Numbered from the stretch's first letter, positions 1 through 7,616 are shown. The stretch is DNA of 64,000 nucleotides from Paenibacillus sp. (GCF_035645195.1 NZ_DASQNA010000046.1:1-64000), one strand, 5' to 3'. Notes: generated by a model not told the origin, from the sequence alone. Translations and numbers: made by a program.

Positions 1-17
1 ATCAAACTCTCCAAAAA
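1..17 (-). rRNA. rrs: 16S rRNA, first bases of the 5' end (partial)
   Basis: Read on the minus strand, the first bases of the window give TTTTTGGAGAGTTTGAT, the conserved 5' end of bacterial 16S rRNA (followed in all relatives by CCTGGCTCAG, which lies outside the window). The rest of the rRNA operon therefore continues to the left. The exact mature end is placed by analogy with Bacillus and Paenibacillus. Confidence 0.85.
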
Positions 18-165
18 GGGTAGTTCGTCTATGCTCATTACAAGCTAGCTTTAAAACTTTGCTGTGATTGCTCACAGCGCGTATGCGCTCGTTGTTCAGT
101 TTTCAAGGAGCAAGCTTGTCTTGCCTTCTTGCTTGTCCGATGCGTTTTTTCGCGACCGGAATTAG
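18..165 (-). other. 16S rRNA leader with antitermination-like box
   Basis: This is the transcribed leader between the proximal rRNA promoter and the 16S gene. At 92-113 it carries, on the minus strand, TTGCTCCTTGAAAACTGAAC, a sequence found in leaders and spacers of Bacillus and Paenibacillus rRNA operons. Two small hairpins follow: CTGTGA/TCACAG at 62-77 and AGCGC/GCGCT at 76-89. No protein gene is seen. Confidence 0.6.
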
Positions 166-195
166 AATATATCACGAATCGGAACCGCGTTTCAA
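166..195 (-). promoter_or_regulatory. rRNA promoter P2 (proximal)
   Basis: On the minus strand TTGAAA (190-195) is followed after 18 bp by TATATT (166-171), a SigA-type promoter directed at the 16S gene. It lies 70 to 80 bp inside the upstream promoter, the tandem arrangement usual for Bacillota rRNA operons. Confidence 0.6.
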
Positions 196-248
196 CAGGT
201 AATTGTTAACAGCTCGTTTCGACCGCCGCCGCAATCGGGCGGATTCAT

Positions 249-277
249 AATATACCACCGCAGGCGAGTCGACACAA
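249..277 (-). promoter_or_regulatory. rRNA promoter P1 (distal)
   Basis: On the minus strand TTGTGT (272-277) is followed by exactly 17 bp and TATATT (249-254). It is the outer of two tandem SigA-type promoters driving the rRNA operon that leaves the window on the left. Confidence 0.6.
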
Positions 278-330
278 CCGCTGCTTTATGGCAACCTTAC
301 CAAAATACTGATAACGCTGCCCGAGGATCC

Positions 331-368
331 GCAAAACAAAAACACCGCAAGGCCGAAGCCTTGCGGTG
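331..368 (-). terminator. Rho-independent terminator after tRNA-Val
   Basis: A perfect 11-bp stem (CACCGCAAGGC at 343-353, partner at 358-368) with a four-base loop is followed on the minus strand by TTTTTGTTTT. It ends the nhaC/tRNA-Val transcription unit before the rRNA promoters. Confidence 0.85.
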
Positions 369-380
369 CTCTTCGTATTA

Positions 381-453
381 TGACCTGTAGTGGGCTCGAA
401 CCACTGACCCCCACCCTGTCAAGATGGTGCTCTCCCAGCTGAGCTAACAGGTC
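381..453 (-). tRNA. tRNA-Val (GAC)
   Basis: The minus strand folds as a complete 73-nt tRNA: acceptor GACCTGT/ACAGGTC, D stem GCTC/GAGC, anticodon loop CTTGACAG giving anticodon GAC, and T arm with TTCGAGCC. Discriminator is A and CCA is not encoded. It lies between nhaC and a terminator. Confidence 0.95.
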
Positions 454-496
454 TCATATTCGCGCCTGCATTTCAGCGGCGACAAATATGATATTA

Positions 497-1885
497 TCAG
501 CTTTCGAGATGAGTGTCAACCGGTTTTCGATCAAAAATTTGTCCGGCCGTCGCCCGCCGCGTCAACGCGCTGTAGCCGAGCGTCAGCAGCGGCGGGAGCC
601 ATAGAAACAGCGCATACGGGGCGAACCGCTCCGGTGCGACGCCGACGATCGTGCCGCAAAGCACTGCGATCATGTTCCAAGGAACGAGCGCGGCGAGCAG
701 CAGGCTGGTATCCGCGGTAACGCGGGCGAGCTGCTCGCGCGTAAAGCGCTCGGTCCATGCCGGGGCGAGGCTGCGCGCCGTCATCATGATCGGCAGCGTC
801 TGCGTGCACGAGACAAGGCCGAGGCCGAGGCCGAACGCGCCGGCTCGAATCGTGACGCCGGGCAGCGTCGGATTGTCGCCGATGAGCCGCGCGGCGATCG
901 GACGCACGATTCCCGTCTTCTCTAAGATGCCGTTATACGCGCCGGCCATGGCAATCAATAGGACCAGCTCGAACATGCTGGCGACGCCTTTGCCGCGGAC
1001 GAGCTCGCCTTCGGCCGACATCGTCGGATAGCCGGCCCACAGCCAGCCGAGCCATTCCCCCGCCGCTCCTCCTTGCGTCGCGGCGCCGACGGCGATGCCG
1101 GACGCGATGCCGATCAAGAAGGCGTACCGCGTCCGGATGCGGAGCACGATGGCGGCCAGCAGCAGCAGCGGCGGCAAGGCGAGCAGCCAAGACGACGTAT
1201 AGCCGCCGATCGCCGCCAGCTCCGCTCCCGCCGACGCGCCCTCGCCGGCTTCGCCCCAAGCGCCGAACCAATCGAACGCTGCGAAGACGGCGAGCGCGAG
1301 CGCGAACGCGGCGTACGTCGTCGGCTGCAGCAGGCGGTAGAGCGATCGCGGCGGCACTCCTGCGGAAGCGGCGACGAGCTGGTGCGCGCTCGACAGCGGC
1401 GACGTCCGGTCGCCGACGAACGCGCCCGAGACGAGCGCCCCGGCCATCAGCGGCAGCGGGACGCCGAGATGCGCCGCGATGCCCATCAGCGGAATGCCCG
1501 CTGCGCTCAACGTGCCCGTCGACGTGCCGAGCGTCATCGCGACGGCCGACGCGAATGCGAAGCCGAACGTCACGATCCACTCCGGGTGGAGCAAACGCAG
1601 CCCCGCATCGACCAAAAACGGGATGACCCCGCCCGCCGACCAAGCGGGAATGAGCAGCCCGACCAACAGTAAAATCCAAACGACTTCTTTCGTATGCGCG
1701 ACGCCCTCCCGCATCATTCCCCACAACGCGCGCGCATTCGGCGCCGCTCCGGTGCGGAGAGCCATGGCGACGAGCGCCGTCAAACCGGCGGTAAAGCCCG
1801 CCGCGAGCGGCAATTCGCGAACGTAAGCGACTGCCAAACCGGCGACCGTCACGGCGACAACGACGATGAATTGCGACATCTTCAT
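497..1885 (-). CDS. nhaC: Na+/H+ antiporter, NhaC family
   Basis: About 462-residue integral membrane protein, predicted to exchange cytoplasmic Na+ for external H+. It is hydrophobic throughout, with a dozen or so membrane segments. Conserved-looking patches typical of the NhaC family are a GTSTGTLSAAGIPLMG stretch near residue 120, GDRTSPLSSAHQL near 160 and a late SCTQTLPIMM patch. An upstream in-frame start nine codons earlier exists, but the ATG at 1885 is preferred because GGAAGAGG lies nine bases before it. The gene stops 44 bp upstream of tRNA-Val and may be cotranscribed with it. Substrate specificity (Na+ versus malate-lactate type exchange) is not decided by the sequence. Confidence 0.85.
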   Translation of the reverse strand: MKMSQFIVVVAVTVAGLAVAYVRELPLAAGFTAGLTALVAMALRTGAAPNARALWGMMREGVAHTKEVVWILLLVGLLIPAWSAGGVIPFLVDAGLRLLHPEWIVTFGFAFASAVAMTLGTSTGTLSAAGIPLMGIAAHLGVPLPLMAGALVSGAFVGDRTSPLSSAHQLVAASAGVPPRSLYRLLQPTTYAAFALALAVFAAFDWFGAWGEAGEGASAGAELAAIGGYTSSWLLALPPLLLLAAIVLRIRTRYAFLIGIASGIAVGAATQGGAAGEWLGWLWAGYPTMSAEGELVRGKGVASMFELVLLIAMAGAYNGILEKTGIVRPIAARLIGDNPTLPGVTIRAGAFGLGLGLVSCTQTLPIMMTARSLAPAWTERFTREQLARVTADTSLLLAALVPWNMIAVLCGTIVGVAPERFAPYALFLWLPPLLTLGYSALTRRATAGQIFDRKPVDTHLES

Positions 1886-2077
1886 GATGACATTCCTCTT
1901 CCCCTGCAACAACCAACGGCGCTGCTACGTTTAATAGTCGACTATCGAGCTCACGATAGAAGTACCGAATTCCCAGAAAAATAGGCGCATCGCTCTCGCA
2001 ACTTTGCGCCGGCATACGACGTTTAATAAGCACAATCAAAGACAAGGAAAATTTCATTAGAAGAAAGGTGAATCCAA

Positions 2078-3052
2078 ATGAAGAAAACCTGGTTCGCGGC
2101 CGCGGCGGCCGCAGCAATCTTGACCGGCTCCCTCGCATCCGGCGCGCACGCGTTCAACGACCTCGAGGGCGTCGCCCATGCCGATAAGATCGTAGAAATG
2201 CGCGAACGCGGCATCGTCAGCGGCACCGGCAACAACAAATTCGCTCCGCACGAGAAGCTGTCCGCGCAAACCGCGCTTCCGCTCATTGTCAAGACGTTAA
2301 ACCTCAGCCTCGCAGCGTACACGTTCATTAAAGAGCCGCAAGCGAGCGATTATTTTACCAAAATTCCGAACGACGCCTGGTATGCCGAAGCGTTCGTCAT
2401 CGCGCAAGTGAACGGTTTGCCGATCGATAAGGACATCATTCCGAACGAGCCGGTCACCCGCGAGCAATTCGTCCACTGGCTCATGCACGGTTTGCAGAAA
2501 ACCGGCGAATATGCGTTTACCGAGATCTATTACACGCTGAAAGACGAAAAACAAGTTTCCGAAGGCTTTATGAATTCGATCCAAACCGCGCTCAACGGCG
2601 GCATCGTCGAACTGAACCAAGACCAAGCGTTCCGCCCGCAGGAGCCGATCACCCGCGCGGAAGCCGTCGTCATGGCCCGCAACGCGCTGAAGATCGTCGA
2701 GAGCCAACAGCAGCCGCCTCGCCAAGATCCGATCCAAAGCGGCGAAGTGAACGTTTCGAAAGTCAAGGTGAACGCGGATATCCAAAAAATCGTGCTCGAC
2801 ATGGGCGAAAAGCCGCATCCGGGCTGGAAGATCGCCATCGTCGGCATCGATTTTACCGGCGAGTCGTCCGCGGTCGTGCGCTACAGCGTGCAATACCCGG
2901 ATCCGGCCGCGCTGTATCCGATGGTCATCTCGTATCCGAAGGCGGCAACGTACCTTAGCTCCGCCATTACCGACATTCGATACGAGCACGTGCTTACGGA
3001 CGCGGGCGCGGTCGACCCCGATACGCCGGTCTCCAGCGGTCCAGCCAACTAA
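2078..3052 (+). CDS. S-layer-homology domain exported protein
   Basis: A 324-residue protein with a signal peptide (MKKTW start, alanine-rich core, cleavage expected after AHA near residue 25). Three SLH-like modules follow at roughly residues 27-80, 85-145 and 150-205, so the protein is expected to bind secondary cell-wall polymer. The C-terminal 100 residues (from about 225) form a separate beta-rich domain containing GWKIAIVGIDF; it resembles small protease-complex or inhibitor-like domains, but I cannot name it securely. The ribosome site AAAGGTG precedes the ATG. The gene is divergent from nhaC and is followed by a strong terminator. Confidence 0.8.
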   Translation: MKKTWFAAAAAAAILTGSLASGAHAFNDLEGVAHADKIVEMRERGIVSGTGNNKFAPHEKLSAQTALPLIVKTLNLSLAAYTFIKEPQASDYFTKIPNDAWYAEAFVIAQVNGLPIDKDIIPNEPVTREQFVHWLMHGLQKTGEYAFTEIYYTLKDEKQVSEGFMNSIQTALNGGIVELNQDQAFRPQEPITRAEAVVMARNALKIVESQQQPPRQDPIQSGEVNVSKVKVNADIQKIVLDMGEKPHPGWKIAIVGIDFTGESSAVVRYSVQYPDPAALYPMVISYPKAATYLSSAITDIRYEHVLTDAGAVDPDTPVSSGPAN

Positions 3053-3060
3053 ACTCCCCG

Positions 3061-3093
3061 CCTGCGCTCCTGAAGGAGCGCAGGTTTTTTTTA
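3061..3093 (+). terminator. Rho-independent terminator of SLH gene
   Basis: The stem CCTGCGCTCC/GGAGCGCAGG with a three-base loop is followed by an eight-T run on the plus strand, nine bases after the SLH stop codon. Confidence 0.9.
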
Positions 3094-3492
3094 CGTTAAG
3101 AACTTATCCCGATATTCCGGCCGCATCAACATGCAGCGCTCGCTTTTGCCGAACCACCGGTACCGGTTGCGGGCTACGAACGTATAGAGCGGATCCCGAA
3201 GCGGACGCGGGACGATCCGGAGCGCGGACAACAGCGGCCATCCTGCGTTCAAATGCTTCATTAAACGGAGGGCGCCCTCCGACCGCGTATACGCGCGATC
3301 CCCTTCGATCAAGACGAACGTATCCAGCGCATCCCCGGACAATCCGTGCGCGGCGAGCAGACGCCGGCCGGCATCCGACTGCTGCGCGGCGTACCGCAGG
3401 CGGCCTCCGCGGTTGCGAACGATCGTAAACTGCACGACCGCGTTACACATATTGCACTCCCCGTCGTATAACACAATCGCGTGCTGCTTCAT
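3091..3492 (-). CDS. DCC-family thiol-disulfide oxidoreductase-like protein (DUF393)
   Basis: A 133-residue cytoplasmic protein opening with VLYDGECNMC, the YDGxCxxC signature of the DCC/DUF393 family, which has a thioredoxin-like fold with a CxxC-type motif. Members are predicted thiol-disulfide oxidoreductases, but their substrates are unknown. The ATG at 3492 has GGCGGTG six bases upstream; a GTG three codons earlier (3501) is the alternative start. It faces the SLH gene and has its own minus-strand TATAAT at about 3522-3527. Confidence 0.85.
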   Translation of the reverse strand: MKQHAIVLYDGECNMCNAVVQFTIVRNRGGRLRYAAQQSDAGRRLLAAHGLSGDALDTFVLIEGDRAYTRSEGALRLMKHLNAGWPLLSALRIVPRPLRDPLYTFVARNRYRWFGKSERCMLMRPEYRDKFLT

Positions 3493-3604
3493 CGAGTTCA
3501 CCGCCGTTCAACGTTTCCCTCTATTATAACGACTTTCCCATGGTATAAAAAAGCGTTCGTTGCAAACCCTAACCTTACATTGCAAACAAAGGAGGATTCC
3601 ACCA

Positions 3605-3823
3605 ATGATGACGATGAAACGTTGGGCGGCGGGTGCCGCGGCTGCGGCGCTTGCGCTCGGCCTTACGGCATGCGGGGGCGACGGCATGCGCCAGGAAATG
3701 CAGCAGGAGCGCCAAGAAGACATCATCGACGAGCGCGAAGACGAGCAGCTCAATACGCCGGGCACCGAATATCAGCAAGAGCAGCGCGAGGACCGGATGG
3801 ATGAAACGGAGGATGAACGATAA
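3605..3823 (+). CDS. Small acidic lipoprotein, unknown function
   Basis: A 72-residue protein. The N-terminal signal peptide ends in a lipobox (LGLTAC), so the mature protein should be lipid-anchored outside the membrane at the cysteine near residue 20. The rest is extremely rich in Gln, Glu, Asp and Arg (for example QEMQQERQED and EREDEQ) and is probably disordered or a single helix. AAAGGAGGA lies ten bases before the ATG at 3605; an ATG one codon later is equally possible. It is the first of four consecutive tiny genes on this strand. No family is recognised. Confidence 0.75.
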   Translation: MMTMKRWAAGAAAAALALGLTACGGDGMRQEMQQERQEDIIDEREDEQLNTPGTEYQQEQREDRMDETEDER

Positions 3824-3855
3824 CGAATCGTTCGCTGTATAGGAGGGCTTTCGTC

Positions 3856-4044
3856 ATGGAAAAAGAGCTGCGGGAGCAAACCGCGTTCGAAACCGGGGGC
3901 ATTCCCACGCCGGCCGGACAAGAGCATATGGGTGCTACGGACGGTCTCGCCGGTGCGGTGGAGGGCATTATGGACAACATCGAAGCCTCCTTCGCGGACG
4001 GCAAACCCGATGCGAAGTCCGCCGAAAAGCGGAAAAACTCCTAA
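3856..4044 (+). CDS. Hypothetical protein, 62 aa
   Basis: An acidic, soluble 62-residue protein with a Gly/Pro/Thr-rich centre (GGIPTPAGQE) and a basic tail (KSAEKRKNS). An AGGAGG site is ten bases upstream of the ATG. It follows the small lipoprotein by 32 bp and precedes two more tiny genes, so the four probably form one transcript ending at the terminator near 4480. I do not recognise a family. Confidence 0.65.
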   Translation: MEKELREQTAFETGGIPTPAGQEHMGATDGLAGAVEGIMDNIEASFADGKPDAKSAEKRKNS

Positions 4045-4088
4045 GCCGGCGCCGATGCGTTACGACCTAACGAGATAGGAGGCAAATC

Positions 4089-4256
4089 ATGAGCAACCGA
4101 ATCGAGTCGATCCGCGCCGATCAGCAAAACTTCCGGGATAAAACGGAAGACGAAGTGAAAGCCGTCCCGGCCTCGACGAACAAGGACGATGCCGTGGAAG
4201 CTATTACGGCGCACATCAACAAATACGACGAGCCGGAAGAAGACGAGCGGGACTAA
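4089..4256 (+). CDS. Hypothetical protein, 55 aa
   Basis: A 55-residue, highly charged protein (begins MSNRIESIRADQQNFRD, ends in an EPEEDERD tail) without signal peptide or membrane segment. AGGAGG lies seven bases before the ATG. The length of the open frame, the strong ribosome site and the position between similar small genes support it as real. Its function is unknown. Confidence 0.6.
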   Translation: MSNRIESIRADQQNFRDKTEDEVKAVPASTNKDDAVEAITAHINKYDEPEEDERD

Positions 4257-4282
4257 TCCGCGCGGCGAGCGAGGTGATTTCG

Positions 4283-4438
4283 ATGGCTGGCAAGCCCATT
4301 AAGGATGGAGAAGACGACCAAATCATGAACAACCGTCCGCCGGATTTGCGCAACGACTACGGCATCCCCGACGAAGAAGACCGTTTGGACCGGGAATTGA
4401 TGCCCGACGCCGGAACGGACACGAAGGCCAAAAAATAA
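4283..4438 (+). CDS. Hypothetical protein, 51 aa
   Basis: A 51-residue, very acidic protein (DGEDDQ, DEEDRLDREL) ending in a lysine tail (KAKK). GAGGTGA is seven bases upstream of the ATG. It is the last of four tandem micro-genes and is followed within 20 bp by a terminator. No known family is apparent; the composition resembles small spore or stress proteins only in a general way. Confidence 0.6.
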   Translation: MAGKPIKDGEDDQIMNNRPPDLRNDYGIPDEEDRLDRELMPDAGTDTKAKK

Positions 4439-4454
4439 GCGGGCCGCAAACGAA

Positions 4455-4486
4455 CGGCAGGATCGACGGATCCTGCCGTTTTCGTT
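4455..4486 (+). terminator. Terminator of the small-protein cluster
   Basis: A perfect 10-bp stem (CGGCAGGATC at 4455-4464 with its complement at 4469-4478) and a GACG loop are followed by TTTTCGTTCG on the plus strand. Confidence 0.8.
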
Positions 4487-4576
4487 CGTATTCAAGCGAC
4501 CCCCGCAAACCGCCGCCTGTCTCCGAAGGTTGTACAAGACGAATATTCAGAAAATTTATTCGGAGGTGCACTTCTT

Positions 4577-4771
4577 GTGAACGCGTTCTGCGTTTATTGC
4601 CGGCAATTGGTCCGACATGAGGAGGCATATCTCGTGTTTAAAACCGGTTTTTTCCGGAAAAGTCTTCCCCTATGCGTTTGCGTCCCTTGCCGTTCCGTGT
4701 CCGAGGCCGCTTCCGCGATCGGCTCGGAGCCCGCAGGGAAACCTCGCGCTCAAAACAATGTAGCCGTATGA
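4577..4771 (+). CDS. Small zinc-ribbon-like cysteine protein, 64 aa
   Basis: A 64-residue protein with two cysteine clusters, CVYC near residues 5-8 and CVCVPC near 33-38, a spacing suitable for one structural metal site. The tail is Ala/Ser-rich. The start is GTG at 4577 with GGAGGTG upstream. It converges on the corA gene, whose stop is 14 bp away. Function unknown. Confidence 0.6.
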   Translation: MNAFCVYCRQLVRHEEAYLVFKTGFFRKSLPLCVCVPCRSVSEAASAIGSEPAGKPRAQNNVAV

Positions 4772-4784
4772 ATCATGCCTCGCA

Positions 4785-5765
4785 TCACGGTCGGTCCCGT
4801 GCCTTCGCGCGAAGCAAATTTTCCGTCCAGCCTTGTCTTTTCAAATACCAGTAAATGACCCCCATAAATAGGAAAATGACAGCCAACGAGGCGAAATATC
4901 CCCACTTCCAGTCGGTTTCCGGCATGTACGAAAAATTCATACCCCAGATCGCCCCTAGCGCCGTCATCGGCGTTAGCAGCACCGTAAACACGGTCAACGT
5001 CTTCATGATGTCATTGGAACGATAATTGATCGTCATCTCGTCCAGCTTAAGCAGCGAATCGATCTCGCTTTCGTATTCGTCCTGCAGCATTTGCGCTCGT
5101 TCCAGACGCAGCCGGTACACCGAGAACGCTTCGCCGCTCCGCGCGTCGCGGAACGTCTCTTCGGCCGCGAAACGAATTTCGTTGAGCGGAATGAGCTGCG
5201 CGTTCCAGTGGAGCAGATCATAACGCAAATCCATAATGAACTGGAATAAATGCCCGCCGTTCGTATCTCTCATTTGCGATTTGGCTCGCGTCAATTGCCG
5301 TTCGAACCGATCCATCCAATCGAAGTACCGCTCGACGGCCAGCGACAGCACGAATAAGAGGGCATCGATGGGGGTTTCGCTTGCGAGGAGCCTCGTTCGG
5401 AACCGTTCTTCCCGCATCGTCCCGATAAAAAAACGCGACAACCCGGCCGTCACAAGCTCGCCGTTCGTCGCGAGGTAACGCAGGCCGTGCTTCGTCTCTT
5501 CGTCCCGCGGATCGGAGACGAGCACGAGGGTGCCGTGCAGCCTCGGAGCGCCCTCGTCGTACGCCGCGGTGCGCACCCGGTTGCGATCGGCGATGCGCCC
5601 TTGCTCGAGCCATTCGCGCAGCTCGGAGCGGAGCGAATCGTCCCCTTTGCCAGCCGTACCGTTCCCCGCCCGCGCCGCATCGTCCGCATCGTACCATACC
5701 CAGCGACCGTTGGCGCTGCGCGTCGAAGCTGCGTCCATCCTTCCGTTCCCCCTTGACGGCGTCAT
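4785..5765 (-). CDS. corA: CorA-family divalent cation channel
   Basis: A 326-residue CorA family Mg2+/divalent cation channel. The N-terminal ~250 residues form the cytoplasmic domain, with a long charged stalk helix around residues 150-250. Two C-terminal membrane helices follow, the first ending in the diagnostic GMN (GMNFSYMPE near 280), and a short basic tail. The Arg-rich N-terminus (residues 1-40) is longer than usual; a second start at 5738 would remove nine residues and also has a purine-rich site. GGAAAGG precedes the chosen ATG. The gene stands alone. Confidence 0.88.
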   Translation of the reverse strand: MTPSRGNGRMDAASTRSANGRWVWYDADDAARAGNGTAGKGDDSLRSELREWLEQGRIADRNRVRTAAYDEGAPRLHGTLVLVSDPRDEETKHGLRYLATNGELVTAGLSRFFIGTMREERFRTRLLASETPIDALLFVLSLAVERYFDWMDRFERQLTRAKSQMRDTNGGHLFQFIMDLRYDLLHWNAQLIPLNEIRFAAEETFRDARSGEAFSVYRLRLERAQMLQDEYESEIDSLLKLDEMTINYRSNDIMKTLTVFTVLLTPMTALGAIWGMNFSYMPETDWKWGYFASLAVIFLFMGVIYWYLKRQGWTENLLRAKARDRP

Positions 5766-5873
5766 CGTCTTAGCCTTTCCACAACGATCGCCGGGCTATT
5801 CCCCGCGCCAACGCAGAAACCCCGCCGCGATGGCGCTGTAGGCGCCTCGTCGACGAGGTTTCCTCGGTAACAT

Positions 5874-6428
5874 TTACTGGTTCGCTACGGCTTGTCGGAC
5901 CGCTTCGATTTCCGCTCTCGAAAATTTGGAGAACGCGATTTGTTTCAATTCCTGCTTTTCTTCGCTCGTTAACCCGTCGCTGGCCATTTTGCGGAACCGG
6001 TTAATTTCGGAGGCCGAGAACCGGCTCATCGCGAATTTCACGGCATCCTCTTTGCTTTTGAACGACGGTGCGGCCTCTGCGCTCTTCGGTTCGGCGGACT
6101 GATCGTTCGCGGACGTGCTGCCGCCGGTCGCCGAAACGGCGCCGGACGTCTCCTTTTGGCTGCTCGCCTCGGCGCCCGCCCCGGCGCTCGCCTCGCCGCT
6201 CGCCTTGCCGCTCGCGTTGCCCTCCGCAGCGGGGGCCTCGGATTCGCTGCCAGCTATCGGAACTACCGGAAGATCCGCTTCGAGCTCCTCGATCATGGCG
6301 AACGTTTCGTCCGAAAGCTGCTCCGCGATTTTTTCCGCCGCCAGATCTATTGCATATTGATAACCTATGTACCCCCCAGCCGTTAACAGAACGGCGGTCG
6401 CGCCGATAATGATCAACCGCTTTTTCAA
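5874..6428 (-). CDS. Membrane-anchored hypothetical protein with low-complexity linker
   Basis: A 184-residue protein. The start is TTG at 6428, preceded by AAGGTGGG eight bases away; longer frames would run into the tRNA genes and a terminator upstream. Residues 3-25 are a membrane segment (IIIGATAVLLTAGGYIGY). A charged helix and then a low-complexity Ala/Ser/Gly/Glu linker (about 65-120) follow. The last 65 residues are helical, with two similar motifs (FSASEINRFRKMA and FSRAEIEAVRQAV). No family is recognised; it is probably a surface or sporulation protein anchored at the N-terminus. Confidence 0.65.
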   Translation of the reverse strand: MKKRLIIIGATAVLLTAGGYIGYQYAIDLAAEKIAEQLSDETFAMIEELEADLPVVPIAGSESEAPAAEGNASGKASGEASAGAGAEASSQKETSGAVSATGGSTSANDQSAEPKSAEAAPSFKSKEDAVKFAMSRFSASEINRFRKMASDGLTSEEKQELKQIAFSKFSRAEIEAVRQAVANQ

Positions 6429-6498
6429 GTCGTCTCCCACCTTAGCTATTCTTTCATCTATTGTACTATAAACCATTGATACGATAAACGAAACCACG

Positions 6499-6543
6499 AA
6501 AAAACCCGCCGTCGGGAGCGAATTTCTCGCGCCTGACAGCGGG
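6499..6543 (-). terminator. Terminator of the tRNA-fMet/tRNA-Ile2 unit
   Basis: On the minus strand CCCGCTGTC pairs with GACGGCGGG (one G-T pair), followed by six T. It lies 47 bp downstream of tRNA-Ile2 and separates the tRNAs from the next gene. Confidence 0.85.
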
Positions 6544-6589
6544 TCGTATGATGCCGAATTCCCTTGCGGGACAAGGCTGTACGGGTTAG

Positions 6590-6663
6590 TGGGCCCTACA
6601 GGACTCGAACCTGTGACCAATCGGTTATGAGCCGACCGCTCTAACCAACTGAGCTAAAGGCCC
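6590..6663 (-). tRNA. tRNA-Ile2 (CAT, lysidine type)
   Basis: A 74-nt cloverleaf: acceptor GGGCCTT/AGGGCCC region, anticodon loop GCTCATAACC, T loop TTCGAGTC. The CAT anticodon could be read as Met, but the GGGCCTTTAGCTCAGTTGG body and CTCATAACC loop match the AUA-reading tRNA-Ile2 type, whose C34 is modified to lysidine by TilS, rather than elongator Met. CCA is not encoded. Confidence 0.85.
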
Positions 6664-6674
6664 GTACGATAAAT

Positions 6675-6751
<77 letters not shown>

Positions 6752-6778
6752 CCGTTAAAATAAAGCGAAGCAAATACT

Positions 6779-6808
6779 AATATAATAGATCGAAGTATAT
6801 GTTGTCAA
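6779..6808 (-). promoter_or_regulatory. Promoter of the tRNA pair
   Basis: On the minus strand a perfect TTGACA (6803-6808) precedes TATATT (6779-6784) by 18 bp, 28 bp upstream of the tRNA-fMet 5' end. Confidence 0.75.
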
Positions 6809-6823
6809 GATTACAATGCCCGA

Positions 6824-6988
6824 TTACAGCAAATATCGTACGCCGTAGCGGCCTTTTTTCGAGCAATAAATTTCTACGATTTGAGGGCATTCGTATCCGT
6901 AAATCCACCAGTCCTCTTCCATGCGTTTCGCCAAGCAGCTGGCCTGGAATTTCGTGTTGTACAGCCGGCCCCAGTATACCCATGCCAT
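6824..6988 (-). CDS. Hypothetical protein, 54 aa
   Basis: A 54-residue basic protein rich in aromatic residues (MAWVYWGRLYNTKF, WWIYGYECPQ). The start ATG at 6988 has AAGGAG ten bases upstream; longer frames exist upstream but overlap pgpA. It ends just before the tRNA promoter. No membrane segment or known domain is apparent. It may be read through from pgpA. Function unknown. Confidence 0.55.
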   Translation of the reverse strand: MAWVYWGRLYNTKFQASCLAKRMEEDWWIYGYECPQIVEIYCSKKGRYGVRYLL

Positions 6989-7067
6989 CCGAACACCGCT
7001 CCTTCGCAAAGAATTGTGTTCTAAGGATGCCCCCGGGGCCGCGGTTCCATTCATCGCTACGCCAGGA

Positions 7068-7616
7068 TTACTCTTCCAAGGCAGCGGCAGCGGCCGCTTC
7101 CGCATCCGCGATCCGCTCTTCTTCGTCGCGCGCTCGGTGAGCGATGCGCCCGGCCGCGGACGCAGCGACGCTGGCGACGAGATCGTCCAAGAACGTATGG
7201 ACGCCTTGCCCGATTTTCGTATCCAATTTTTTAATGATTCCTATTTTATGCTTGTCGAGATGACCGAACGTCGTCACAGCGATGCTGCCGTACCCGAGGA
7301 CGGATCCTAACGCGAGCGTTTCGTCGCAGCCGAACAGCCCCTCGTCGGAACGCACTAGCGACAGCAGCGGCTCGGACAGCTTTCCTTGCTCCGCCAGCTC
7401 GTCGAGCTCGATGCCGACCAGCAGGGCATGCTGCATTTCCCGCTTCTCGAGCACTTTGGCGACGCTTTCCAAACAAGCTTCAAGCTGCAGCGCCGGATGG
7501 TACGGCTTTTGCATCTCCAGGACGATTTCCGCGATATCCTCCAAACGAACGCCGCGGAGCGCCAGTTTCTCTAATACCGCTTCATGAATGATACGGCTGT
7601 GGACCTGTTTCCCCAT
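7068..7616 (-). CDS. pgpA: Phosphatidylglycerophosphatase A (YutG-like)
   Basis: A 182-residue PgpA-family protein, predicted to remove phosphate from phosphatidylglycerol phosphate in phospholipid synthesis. The family signature CDETLALGSVLGYGSIAVTTFG lies near residues 95-115, followed by GQGVHTFLDDLVASVAA near 138-152; the acidic residues of DET and LDD are the likely metal ligands. As in Bacillus YutG the protein has little obvious membrane sequence. The C-terminal 25 residues are Ala/Glu-rich. GAGAGGAGG precedes the ATG. Confidence 0.85.
   Translation of the reverse strand: MGKQVHSRIIHEAVLEKLALRGVRLEDIAEIVLEMQKPYHPALQLEACLESVAKVLEKREMQHALLVGIELDELAEQGKLSEPLLSLVRSDEGLFGCDETLALGSVLGYGSIAVTTFGHLDKHKIGIIKKLDTKIGQGVHTFLDDLVASVAASAAGRIAHRARDEEERIADAEAAAAAALEE

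Noticed and set aside
5766-5873. M-box or other known Mg2+ riboswitch in front of corA
   Set aside because: The conserved M-box segments are not visible; only generic GC-rich hairpins are seen.
6429-6620. N-terminal extension of the membrane-anchored hypothetical protein
   Set aside because: The longer frame covers the tRNA-Ile2 3' end and a strong terminator; the TTG at 6428 has a good ribosome site and starts a normal membrane segment.
6590-6663. Calling the CAT-anticodon tRNA elongator Met
   Set aside because: The body and anticodon loop (CTCATAACC) fit tRNA-Ile2; elongator Met usually has TTCATACCC. TilS-type identity would confirm it.
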